Assembly: GCA_009885445.1 (NCBI GenBank)
Contig: VFKQ01000314.1
Location: 1-8,119 of the forward strand
Length of the DNA: 8,119 nt
Reading direction: 5' to 3'
Source: Anaerolineaceae bacterium
GTDB taxonomy: Bacteria > Chloroflexota > Anaerolineae > Anaerolineales > Villigracilaceae
Of this stretch, positions 1 through 6,141 are shown piece by piece (position 1 is the first letter of the stretch; every line of letters starts with the position of its first letter). Position numbers and translations under genes: made by a program. The notes below the pieces were generated by a model. That model worked only from the letters and a program-made list of their open reading frames with translations. It was not told the origin of the DNA and did not search any database.

Positions 1-572
1 GCTTCGGCAAACTCCTCGGGCGTGTTCACGTTGCGAAAGGCGAGTCCGCTTGGGTCAAACGCCGCCACTTCAGCGGGCGTGAGTTCGCGAATTTTCACCG
101 AGGGGAACCACGCAATGACTTTCCACAAATCAGAATCTATTGCGGATTTAATTGCCGCGACGCACGTCTCGCGCCGATAGAGGGCGTGGAACGGTTCGTA
201 GCCGCCCTCCGATTTTGCGATGACGACGTCCGCTTCTTCCTCGCCCATGAGGCGGGTCGCGCCTTCGAGGAGCGACGTACTCGCGAAGGGCATGTCACAC
301 GCCACGACGGCGACGAGTGGCCCGCTCGCCGAAGCGACCGCAGTGTAGAGTCCGCCCAGGGCGCCGCGACCCGCTACGAGGTCGGGCACGAGGCGTAAAC
401 CGAGGAAGGCGTAATCGTCGGGGCGATTCGTCGTGATGAGGATTTCGTCGGCAATGGGGGCGAGTCTGTCAATGACGCGCTGAATCAAGGGTCGCCCCAA
501 AAAAGTTTTCAGGGCCTTATCCTGCCCCATGCGTGTGGACTGCCCGCCGGCTTGAATGACGATGGATAACAT
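1..572 (-). CDS. mobA: Molybdenum cofactor guanylyltransferase MobA (3' end cut by the window)
   Basis: MobA transfers GMP from GTP to molybdopterin-bound molybdenum to make the guanine dinucleotide form of the cofactor in the cytoplasm. I translated the minus strand from the ATG at 572-570. The first 25 residues carry the nucleotide-binding signature (IQAGGQSTRMGQDKAL, residues 6-21). A GALGGL loop follows at 70-75, then the metal-binding CDMPF at 92-96, and GGYEPFHALY at 123-132. The last visible residues (NVNTPEEF, 181-188) match the usual C-terminal 'N-x-NTP' motif of MobA. E. coli MobA is about 194 aa and 190 codons are visible, so only a few residues are probably missing at the left edge. 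The start leaves no room for a Shine-Dalgarno leader if the -10 box at 584-579 is used. The identification as a MobA-like NTP transferase is firm. A CTP-specific MocA relative is possible but less likely given the motifs. Confidence 0.9.
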   Translation of the reverse strand, partial: MLSIVIQAGGQSTRMGQDKALKTFLGRPLIQRVIDRLAPIADEILITTNRPDDYAFLGLRLVPDLVAGRGALGGLYTAVASASGPLVAVVACDMPFASTSLLEGATRLMGEEEADVVIAKSEGGYEPFHALYRRETCVAAIKSAIDSDLWKVIAWFPSVKIRELTPAEVAAFDPSGLAFRNVNTPEEFAE

Positions 573-584
573 GCTTCCATTATA
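573..584 (-). promoter_or_regulatory. -10 box giving a leaderless mobA transcript
   Basis: Read on the minus strand, TATAAT lies at 584-579 and is followed by 6 nt and then the mobA ATG at 572. Transcription normally starts about 7 nt after the -10 hexamer, which puts the first nucleotide at the A of the ATG. No good -35 hexamer is visible at 16-18 bp. The 6-nt gap holds a GGAAG that could act as a very close Shine-Dalgarno only if the transcript started further upstream. Confidence 0.5.
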
Positions 585-624
585 GTCTGCCCCCCTGCAG
601 AACTGGGCGGGGCCGTTCTGCTTG

Positions 625-646
625 CCCGTGTATGCGCGGGTTTTTT
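625..646 (+). terminator. Terminator-like hairpin with T6 run, plus strand
   Basis: CCCGTG (625-630) pairs with CGCGGG (635-640), including one G-T pair, across a TATG loop, and is followed directly by six T residues (641-646). A second perfect 7-bp inverted repeat, GCAGAAC (597-603) with GTTCTGC (615-621), lies just upstream. No plus-strand gene is visible upstream in the window. The hairpin may stop antisense transcription through mobA or insulate the transporter promoter that follows. Confidence 0.5.
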
Positions 647-650
647 GCTG

Positions 651-656
651 TATAAT
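651..656 (+). promoter_or_regulatory. Probable -10 box of the transporter operon
   Basis: A perfect TATAAT sits 105 bp before the GTG of the solute-binding protein gene, just after the T-run of the hairpin at 625-646. The predicted transcript start is around 662-664, giving a leader of about 98 nt. No convincing -35 hexamer is present at 16-18 bp, so the promoter may depend on an activator or an alternative sigma factor. Confidence 0.45.
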
Positions 657-668
657 TTTGCAACCCCA

Positions 669-737
669 ATGAAAAACTGGAAAGGAGGCCCGCTGACACG
701 ATTATTATTTCTGCCCATCTTTCATCACCTTACCTGA
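669..737 (+). other. Possible 22-aa leader peptide upstream of the transporter operon
   Basis: A short reading frame, ATG at 669 to TGA at 735-737, encodes 22 residues beginning MKNWKGGPLTRLL and ending FHHLT. Its start lies a few bases after the transcript start predicted from the TATAAT at 651-656, and its stop is 23 nt before the GTG of the binding protein. It contains the strong Shine-Dalgarno-like AAAGGAGG (681-687 and the preceding base), which has no properly spaced start codon of its own. It might be a regulatory leader peptide or a chance frame. No family is recognised. Confidence 0.2.
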
Positions 738-760
738 ATATTTGAAACAAGGAGAGAACT

Positions 761-2488
761 GTGAATAAGAAACTTTTTAGCTTTCTGGCCGTGTTCATGA
801 TCGCCAGCATTGTGCTGACGGCTTGTGGCGGCGGAAAAACCGAAGTCCCTGCAACTGCAACTGCTGTGCCCACCTCGGTTCCGACCGAAGTGGCCACGAC
901 TGCGCCGGTTGAAAACCAGGCCGTTGTGACGGCCACCAGCTATGCCGCGGTCAGTTGTGATTACGGCGGCGAGTTCAAATCAATTGAAGCGCTGGATGAC
1001 AACACCGTCAAGTTCACCCTGTGCTACCCCGACCCGGCCTTCCTCTCGAAGGTGGCCTTCGCTGTGTTCGCCATTCAGGACAAAGATTACCTGGATGCCA
1101 ACGGCGGCGATTCGGCCAAGATGAGCGAAGCCCCGAATGGCACCGGCCCCTACACCGTTAAGGAATGGGTGCATGGCGACCACATCACCTTTGAAGCCAA
1201 TGCCTCCTATTGGGGCGGCGTGCCTGCCAACCAGACCTTGATCTTCCGCTGGTCTGCCGAAGCCGCCCAGCGCCTGCTTGAATTGCAGGCTGGCACGGTG
1301 GACGGAATCTTTGCGCCTTCTTCTGAAGATTACGCCACGATTCAGGCCGACCCCAACCTCTCGCTGGTTCCCTACCAGACCGGCAACGTTTTCTACATCG
1401 GCATGAATAACACCAAGCCTCCGTTCGACAACGAACTGGTGCGCAAGGCAGTTTCCATGGCGATTGATAAACAGCGCATCGTGGATACCTTCTATCCCCC
1501 AGGATCCTATGCGGCTGAACAATTCATCCCTGATGACTGGTCCCCCGGCTTCAGCACCCTCGGTGATGGCGCCAAATGGTATGAATTCAACATTGCCGCG
1601 GCCAAAGACCTGTTGACTCAGGCTGGCTTCCCGGATGGATTCGATGTCACCCTTGGTTATCGTGACGTTGTGCGCGTTTACCTGCCGCATGTGAACGAAG
1701 TGGCGCAGGATATCCAGGCGCAACTCGCCGAGATTGGCATCCGCGTTACTTTGGACAAAGTTGAGTCTGGCCCGTACAATCAATCCGTTGCCGCCGGCGA
1801 GCAGGACCTGTTCCTGTATGGCTGGGGCATGGACTATCCTGACTCGACCAACTTCTACGACTACCACTTCGCCAGCAATGCGGTGCGCTTTGGCGCCGAG
1901 TACCCCGACCTGGTAGCGGCCATCAAGGCCGCCGCGCTGCTCAGCGACCCGGTTGAGCGCCAGAAGCATTACGATGAAGCCAATGCTCTGATCAAGTTGC
2001 ACATGCCGGTTGTGCCCGTTGCTCACGGCGCGACGGCGAACGCATTCCTTGCCAGCGTTGGCAATGTGAAAATCGGACCGTTGAACGAGAACTTTGAAGA
2101 AATGACCACGACCTCCGGTCAATTGGTCTGGATGCAAAGCGGCGAACCCATCAGCCTGTGGTGCGGTGACGAGTCGGACGGCGAGACCCTGCGCGCCTGC
2201 CTGCAAGTCTACGAATCACTGTTGGCCTATGAGTACGGCGGAACCGGGATTATTCCCGGCCTCGCTGAATCCTGGGAGTCGAACGCTGACGGCACTGAAT
2301 GGACCTTCAATTTACGCCAGGGCGTCACCTTCCACAATGGCGCCACCTTCGATGCCTCGGACGTGATTGCCAGCTTCGCCGCCATGTGGGACGTTCAAAA
2401 CGCCAACCACAAGGGCAACAGCGGCGCCTTTGAATATCTGACCGGCTTCTTCGGCCAGTTCCTCAACGCGCCTCCTCCCGCCCCGTAA
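761..2488 (+). CDS. Peptide-type ABC transporter solute-binding lipoprotein (family 5), apparently circularly permuted
   Basis: This is the extracytoplasmic receptor of a peptide or nickel-type ABC importer. The GTG start at 761 is supported by GGAGA at 751-755 and by the signal peptide that begins there: basic MNKK, hydrophobic core 5-18, lipobox LTAC at 19-22 with Cys22 as the lipidated residue. Residues 23-50 form a Pro/Thr/Ala linker. The remainder carries family 5 (SBP_bac_5) blocks in unusual order. Residues 66-447 correspond to the middle and C-terminal portion (SIEALDDNTVKFTL, GTGPYTV, YWGG, PFDNELVRKAVSMAID, PVVPVAH). Residues 452-569 correspond to the normal N-terminal portion (LVWMQSGEPISLW, YESLL, PGLAESWE, WTFNLRQGVTFHNG, FDASDV). 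A TTTSG stretch joins them and a Pro-rich tail APPPAP ends the protein. Total length (575 aa) is that of a complete family member. Cys pairs 66/88 and 468/480 may form disulfides. Two permease genes follow. Substrate unknown. Confidence 0.92.
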   Translation: MNKKLFSFLAVFMIASIVLTACGGGKTEVPATATAVPTSVPTEVATTAPVENQAVVTATSYAAVSCDYGGEFKSIEALDDNTVKFTLCYPDPAFLSKVAFAVFAIQDKDYLDANGGDSAKMSEAPNGTGPYTVKEWVHGDHITFEANASYWGGVPANQTLIFRWSAEAAQRLLELQAGTVDGIFAPSSEDYATIQADPNLSLVPYQTGNVFYIGMNNTKPPFDNELVRKAVSMAIDKQRIVDTFYPPGSYAAEQFIPDDWSPGFSTLGDGAKWYEFNIAAAKDLLTQAGFPDGFDVTLGYRDVVRVYLPHVNEVAQDIQAQLAEIGIRVTLDKVESGPYNQSVAAGEQDLFLYGWGMDYPDSTNFYDYHFASNAVRFGAEYPDLVAAIKAAALLSDPVERQKHYDEANALIKLHMPVVPVAHGATANAFLASVGNVKIGPLNENFEEMTTTSGQLVWMQSGEPISLWCGDESDGETLRACLQVYESLLAYEYGGTGIIPGLAESWESNADGTEWTFNLRQGVTFHNGATFDASDVIASFAAMWDVQNANHKGNSGAFEYLTGFFGQFLNAPPPAP

Positions 2489-2540
2489 GCTGGAGATTGA
2501 ATCTCCCGGCCCTGCTCGTTGAGCCGGTGTCTTAAACAAA

Positions 2541-2582
2541 TTCGGCCCCGAAGGCCTGCAAGTTAAAGCCTTCGGGGCCGAA
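2541..2582 (+). repeat. Perfect 15-bp inverted repeat between binding-protein and permease genes
   Basis: TTCGGCCCCGAAGGC (2541-2555) is perfectly complementary to GCCTTCGGGGCCGAA (2568-2582) across a 12-nt loop. No T-run follows on the plus strand, so it is not a standard intrinsic terminator there. In RNA it would form a very stable stem 25 nt before the permease start. By analogy with intercistronic stems such as malE-malF, it may protect the binding-protein mRNA or limit readthrough, so that receptor is made in excess over permease. Two weaker inverted repeats lie upstream (2492-2506 and 2506-2527). Confidence 0.7.
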
Positions 2583-2607
2583 ACGAAATACAGGTTCGCC
2601 GCCCACC

Positions 2608-3684
2608 ATGACCCAATTCATCGCCCGTCGTCTGCTCCTGTTCCTGCCAGTCCTGTTTGGCATCACCTTCGTCACATTTGCATTGGCGCGCTTGTTACCC
2701 GGCGAGCCGTGTTTTGCCACGCTCGGAGAAAAAGCCACCCTCGCCCAATGCGCCGCCTTTAACGAACGCGAAGGACTCAACGACCCGATTATGGTCCAGT
2801 TTGGGCGCTACCTGAACGACATCGCGCACGGAAACTTTGGCACCTCCTTAAAAGACAGCCGCCCCGTCACCGAGATCATCCTCGAACGCCTGCCGATGAC
2901 CCTCGAAGTCACCCTCGGCGCAATGCTCTTCTCCACCATTTTCGGAATCCTGCTGGGAATCCTCTCTGCCACGCGGCGCAATTCGGCTGTGGACGTTGTC
3001 ACCATGATGGGCGCAAACGTGGGCGTCTCGATGCCGGTCTTCTGGCTCGGCCTGACCCTCGCTTACTTTTTTGCGCTGACTTTAAAGGGCACTCCATTCT
3101 GGATTCCCCCCTCCGGCAGACTCAGCTCCGGCATGTCCCTTTTATCGCTCAACGAGTTTTATCAACTCTCCGAGATGACGGGCCTGCGGGCCGCCATCGT
3201 CACCTTCGCTTCCAACACGGTCACATTCAACGCCCTGATAACGGGTCGCTGGGACGTTTTGCGGGATGCCCTCTGGCATCTGATTCTGCCCTGCGTCGCC
3301 GTCGGCACGATTCCGCTTTCCATCATCGCGCGCATGACGCGCTCCAGTCTGCTCGAAGTTTTGGGCCTCGAATACGTGCGCACCGCGCGCGCGAAAGGCC
3401 TGACAGGCAGGCAGGTAATATTTAAACACGCATTTCGTAATGCCATCATCCCCATTATCACAGTGGTCGGGCTTTCTTTTGGAAGTCTGATGAGCGGAGC
3501 AGTTCTCACCGAAACGGTCTTTGCGCTTCCTGGTGTCGGCACGCAGTTGGTCGGCGCAATCCTCTCGCGCGACTACGCCGTGGTGCAGGCCTTTACAGTC
3601 ATCATTGCTTTTATTTTTGTATTTGCTAATCTGCTCGTTGACCTCTCGTATGCATTCCTCGACCCGCGGATTCGCCTCCAATGA
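2608..3684 (+). CDS. ABC transporter permease, DppB/OppB type
   Basis: This is one of two inner-membrane permeases that form the translocation pore for the substrate delivered by the upstream binding protein. The N-terminus MTQFIARRLLLFLPVLFGIT is the typical first membrane segment of DppB-type proteins, and RLLPGEP follows at 28-34. Further hydrophobic segments lie near residues 102-120, 132-158, 222-242, 277-300 and 325-348. The cytoplasmic EAA loop that contacts the ATPase is at about 254-285 (EYVRTARAKGLTGRQVIFKH then FRNAIIP). At 358 aa it is slightly longer than E. coli DppB (339), because of an insert around residues 160-215 between membrane segments. No Shine-Dalgarno precedes the ATG; the alternative upstream context is G/C-rich. 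The stop overlaps the next permease start by 4 nt. The family call is firm and the substrate is not determinable. Confidence 0.95.
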   Translation: MTQFIARRLLLFLPVLFGITFVTFALARLLPGEPCFATLGEKATLAQCAAFNEREGLNDPIMVQFGRYLNDIAHGNFGTSLKDSRPVTEIILERLPMTLEVTLGAMLFSTIFGILLGILSATRRNSAVDVVTMMGANVGVSMPVFWLGLTLAYFFALTLKGTPFWIPPSGRLSSGMSLLSLNEFYQLSEMTGLRAAIVTFASNTVTFNALITGRWDVLRDALWHLILPCVAVGTIPLSIIARMTRSSLLEVLGLEYVRTARAKGLTGRQVIFKHAFRNAIIPIITVVGLSFGSLMSGAVLTETVFALPGVGTQLVGAILSRDYAVVQAFTVIIAFIFVFANLLVDLSYAFLDPRIRLQ

Positions 3685-4607
3685 CAATAATCACCCCCGC
3701 CGACTCCCTGAAACAAACCGCTCCGCGCACTCCGTTTCAAGACGCCCTGCGCCGTCTGCGCCGACATCGTTCGGCACAAGTGGGCTTTGTCATCCTCGGC
3801 TTCCTCGTCTTCGTCGCAATCTTTGCGCCAGTGCTGGCACCTTATGACCCCATCAAAGTGCTGACAGATGTCACCGTGCGTTCCAAACCATGCATTCATT
3901 TTTTCGGATGTCCCGCAGATCAGCCCCAGCATTACTTCGGCATAGACGGAAATAAGCGCGACTTGCTCTCGCGCATCATCTATGGCTCGCGGCTTTCCCT
4001 GCAGATCGGCGTGGCCACCGTCACCTTTGCCATCCTGCTCGGCACGATACTGGGTGCGACCGCCGGGTTTTTGGGCGGCTGGCTCGACAACATTATCATG
4101 CGCATCATGGACGTCCTGCTCGCCTTCCCCAGTCTGATTCTCTCCATCGCCATTGTGGCCGTGCTCGGTTCGGGCCTGATCAACGCCCTGCTGGCGATTG
4201 CCTTCGTGGCCATTCCTGTTTACGCGCGTATTGTGCGCGCCAGCGTTCTGCAAGTTAAAGAACAGGATTTCGTCACCGCCGCGCGCGCGCTCGGCTCCTC
4301 ACAACTGGGCATCTTAATGACGCATGTGATGCCCAACGCGCTCACCCCGCTGATCGTGCAAGCCACGCTCGGCATCGCCAGCGCAATTCTCGACGCCGCC
4401 GCGTTATCTTTCCTCGGGCTGGGTGCGCCGCCTCCCACCCCCGAATGGGGCCTGATGCTCGGCGCGGAACGCAACAGTCTCTTCAACGCGCCGCACCTGG
4501 TTTTCCTGCCCGGCCTGGCCATCATCCTGACCGTGCTTTCGTTCAACCTCATCGGCGACGGCCTACGCGACGCCCTCGACCCGCGGCTTTCAAACGTGCA
4601 AAAATAA
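3681..4607 (+). CDS. ABC transporter permease, DppC/OppC type
   Basis: This is the partner permease of the same importer. The cytoplasmic N-terminus (residues 1-32) is basic, with LRRLRRHRSAQVG at 23-35, and leads into the first membrane segment (about 34-54). The conserved HYFGIDGNKRDLLSRIIYGSRLSL block at 84-107 corresponds to the 'HxxGTDxxGRDxxSRxxxG' signature of OppC proteins. More membrane segments lie at about 109-132, 145-180, 221-246 and 272-292. The EAA loop is at about 196-230 (DFVTAARALGSS, then MPNALTPLI). The start overlaps the dppB-type stop as ATGA (3681-3684) with no separate ribosome-binding site, which points to translational coupling and equal amounts of the two subunits. 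Cys71 and Cys77 flank a short segment of the first outer loop and could pair. The gene is followed directly by a terminator, so no ATPase subunits are co-transcribed here. Confidence 0.95.
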   Translation: MTIITPADSLKQTAPRTPFQDALRRLRRHRSAQVGFVILGFLVFVAIFAPVLAPYDPIKVLTDVTVRSKPCIHFFGCPADQPQHYFGIDGNKRDLLSRIIYGSRLSLQIGVATVTFAILLGTILGATAGFLGGWLDNIIMRIMDVLLAFPSLILSIAIVAVLGSGLINALLAIAFVAIPVYARIVRASVLQVKEQDFVTAARALGSSQLGILMTHVMPNALTPLIVQATLGIASAILDAAALSFLGLGAPPPTPEWGLMLGAERNSLFNAPHLVFLPGLAIILTVLSFNLIGDGLRDALDPRLSNVQK

Positions 4608-4613
4608 AAAAAA

Positions 4614-4651
4614 GAAACCCGACTTTCGCCAAAGGCGAAAAGTCGGGTTTC
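4614..4651. terminator. Bidirectional intrinsic terminator between converging genes
   Basis: GAAACCCGACTTTCGCC (4614-4630) pairs with GGCGAAAAGTCGGGTTTC (4634-4651) with one bulged A and a 3-nt loop. The A-rich stretch 4601-4613 becomes a long T-run on the minus strand, making an excellent terminator for the rhomboid gene that ends at 4659. On the plus strand the arm itself ends in TTTC, followed by TGATTTATC, enough to serve the permease operon ending at 4607. Confidence 0.9.
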
Positions 4652-4658
4652 TGATTTA

Positions 4659-5447
4659 TCAGGGGATGTTTGGAAAATAAATCCCGACGAGAGTCAGCGC
4701 ACCGAACAGAATCAGCACCAGCGCCGCGCCGTTCCACGCGTGAAGCGGGTCGCTGGTGTCGACGATTTTTACCAGTGGATAATTTCCCTGCACCTCGAGA
4801 CGCGGACCGCCCACCCAGGCGAAAAGCGCGCCGCCGATCAATCCGCCGATGTGTCCCCAGTTGTCAATTGCGCCGCCGCTGGAGAGGCCGATGAATAGAT
4901 TGATGCCGGCGATGGTGAGGATGTTACTCAGTGCGGCGCGGCCTCTGTCTGCGAACAGGTCGCGGTTCTGGTAAATGAACACGCCCTCCGCGCCGACCAA
5001 TCCAAAAACCGAAGTGGACGCGCCCACCGAGATTCCATCTGAAAATAAAAACGACAACACGTTGCCTGAGAATCCAGCCAGCAGATACAACATTAGGAAA
5101 CGACCATAGCCATAGCGGCGCTCGAGTCCCTGCCCGAAGCTGAATAGCGCGTACATGTTGAAGCCGATGTGCGCGATGCCCGCGTGCAAAAGAATTGGTG
5201 TGATCAAACGCCACAACTGGCCTTCTTCTCGAATCAACTCATTTATTTTTGCGCCGTAAAAAGTGGGCAGGTCGAGGCTGTAATAGAAATTTGGGGTGAG
5301 CAGTTGAATGATGTAAACGAAAACCGTCACGCCCAGAATCGCAAAGGTGACGCGCGGCGGCACGGAGGGAATCTGAAGGGAGACAAAGCTCGGGGTGGGC
5401 GAACCCGCTGTGGGCGCGGATAGTGACGCGGGGGTTTCGTCGCTCAT
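4659..5447 (-). CDS. Rhomboid family intramembrane serine protease
   Basis: This enzyme cleaves transmembrane proteins inside the lipid bilayer using a Ser-His dyad. The 262-aa protein has a Pro/Ser-rich cytoplasmic N-terminus (1-31), a first membrane segment at about 32-51, and the rhomboid core after that. The HxxxHxxFN motif is at His88, His93 and Asn97 (LLHAGIAHIGFNMY). The catalytic serine is Ser144 in VGASTSVFG, with the nucleophile motif GASx. The catalytic histidine is His199 in DNWGHIGGLIGG. The spacing from Asn97 to Ser144 equals that of E. coli GlpG (154 to 201), so all active-site residues look intact. A final segment at about 239-258 gives a seventh membrane helix. The ATG overlaps the gmk stop as ATGA (5447-5444), with AAGG about 10 nt upstream, so it is probably translated together with gmk. 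Substrate cannot be read from the sequence. Confidence 0.93.
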   Translation of the reverse strand: MSDETPASLSAPTAGSPTPSFVSLQIPSVPPRVTFAILGVTVFVYIIQLLTPNFYYSLDLPTFYGAKINELIREEGQLWRLITPILLHAGIAHIGFNMYALFSFGQGLERRYGYGRFLMLYLLAGFSGNVLSFLFSDGISVGASTSVFGLVGAEGVFIYQNRDLFADRGRAALSNILTIAGINLFIGLSSGGAIDNWGHIGGLIGGALFAWVGGPRLEVQGNYPLVKIVDTSDPLHAWNGAALVLILFGALTLVGIYFPNIP

Positions 5448-6064
5448 AATGAAACCTTGCGCGGCGTCGCGCGGTGGTGCTCGGCGTCGATGATGGCGCG
5501 GATTGTGTCCACGCTTTGTTCGAGGCGGAAGTCGTGGTTGATGATGACGTAGTCGAAAGCGCTGATGCGCTGAAGTTCTTTGCGCGCGGTGGCGATGCGC
5601 AGTTTGAGTTCGTCGGCGGTTTCGGTCTGGCGTTTTTCGAGACGCGTGACGAGTTCCGCTTCGTTTTCAGTGGTCAGAAAAATAAGCAGTGCTTCGGGGG
5701 CGAGTTTGCGAATGGTTTCGGCGCCTTGCACGTCAATGCGCAGGACCACGTCTTTGCCGCTGGCCAGGGCTTCGCGCACTTGCTGTTTGGGGATGCCTTT
5801 GTAATCGCCGTAGACGATGGCGTATTCGATGAGTTCGTCGCTTTCGATCATGTGCGCGAATTCGTCTTTGGAGAGGAACCAGTAGTCGCGGCCATGCACT
5901 TCGTTTTCGCGGCGCGGACGGGTGGTGGCGGTGACGACGAAATGGAAGGGCAGTCCGCGTTCTTTCATGCGCGCCAGCACCGCGTCTTTGCCGACGCCCG
6001 AGGGGCCAGAGATGACGATGAGCAATGGCGCGGGACGCGGCAGGTCGAAGTTGTGTTCGGACAT
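5444..6064 (-). CDS. gmk: Guanylate kinase
   Basis: Guanylate kinase phosphorylates GMP to GDP with ATP, an essential cytoplasmic step in purine nucleotide supply. The 206-aa product has the P-loop GPSGVGKDAV at residues 20-29 and the GMP-binding block TTRPRRENEVHGRDYWFLS at 47-65. It also has YGDYKGIPKQQV at 85-96, LRIDVQGA at 108-115 and the lid region RLEKRQTETADELKLRI near 141-157. Length matches the family (about 200-210 aa). The reading frame is open far upstream (to 6589), but I chose the ATG at 6064. The P-loop then falls at the usual position, the upstream extension would be antisense to the fmdB-type gene and through a repeat, and a -10 box lies 6 nt before this ATG. The Asp after the P-loop lysine, where many homologues have Gly or Ser, is a modest variation. 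The rhomboid gene follows with a 4-nt overlap. Confidence 0.95.
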   Translation of the reverse strand: MSEHNFDLPRPAPLLIVISGPSGVGKDAVLARMKERGLPFHFVVTATTRPRRENEVHGRDYWFLSKDEFAHMIESDELIEYAIVYGDYKGIPKQQVREALASGKDVVLRIDVQGAETIRKLAPEALLIFLTTENEAELVTRLEKRQTETADELKLRIATARKELQRISAFDYVIINHDFRLEQSVDTIRAIIDAEHHRATPRKVSL

Positions 6065-6076
6065 TTGGCTATTGTA
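6065..6076 (-). promoter_or_regulatory. -10 box giving a leaderless gmk transcript
   Basis: On the minus strand TACAAT (6076-6071) is followed by AGCCAA and the gmk ATG at 6064, the same 6-nt spacing as at mobA and fmdB. No Shine-Dalgarno sequence lies between. A weak TTTCAA (6098-6093) at 16 bp could be a -35 element; it falls inside the hairpin at 6081-6112. Confidence 0.5.
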
Positions 6077-6080
6077 CCTG

Positions 6081-6136
6081 AAAGGTTGGCGATTGAAATC
6101 GCAGCAACCTTTGCGAAGTCCACCTTCGTGGACTTC
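6081..6136. repeat. Two adjacent hairpins upstream of gmk
   Basis: The first is AAAGGTTG (6081-6088) with CAACCTTT (6105-6112), continued inward by GCGAT/ATCGC after a 2-nt bulge. The second is the perfect 9-bp GAAGTCCAC (6115-6123) with GTGGACTTC (6128-6136) around a CTTC loop, followed on the plus strand by AATCTTTTT, which resembles an intrinsic terminator. Both lie outside genes, directly beside repeat copy A, and may belong to a larger dispersed repeat. Confidence 0.6.
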
Positions 6137-6141
6137 AATCT

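Noticed and set aside
186..398. Small plus-strand frame in the first 600 bases
   Set aside because: Antisense to mobA, which has strong motifs throughout this region.
980..2206. Long 408-aa open frame on the minus strand
   Set aside because: It lies wholly antisense to the solute-binding protein, has no recognisable domain, and is explained by codon bias of a high-GC gene.
761..2488. Frameshift or truncation of a normal binding-protein gene
   Set aside because: The frame is uninterrupted, the signal peptide and a clean stop are present, and the total content matches a full-length family member. Order is the anomaly, not loss. No remainder of a second copy is seen downstream in 2489-2607.
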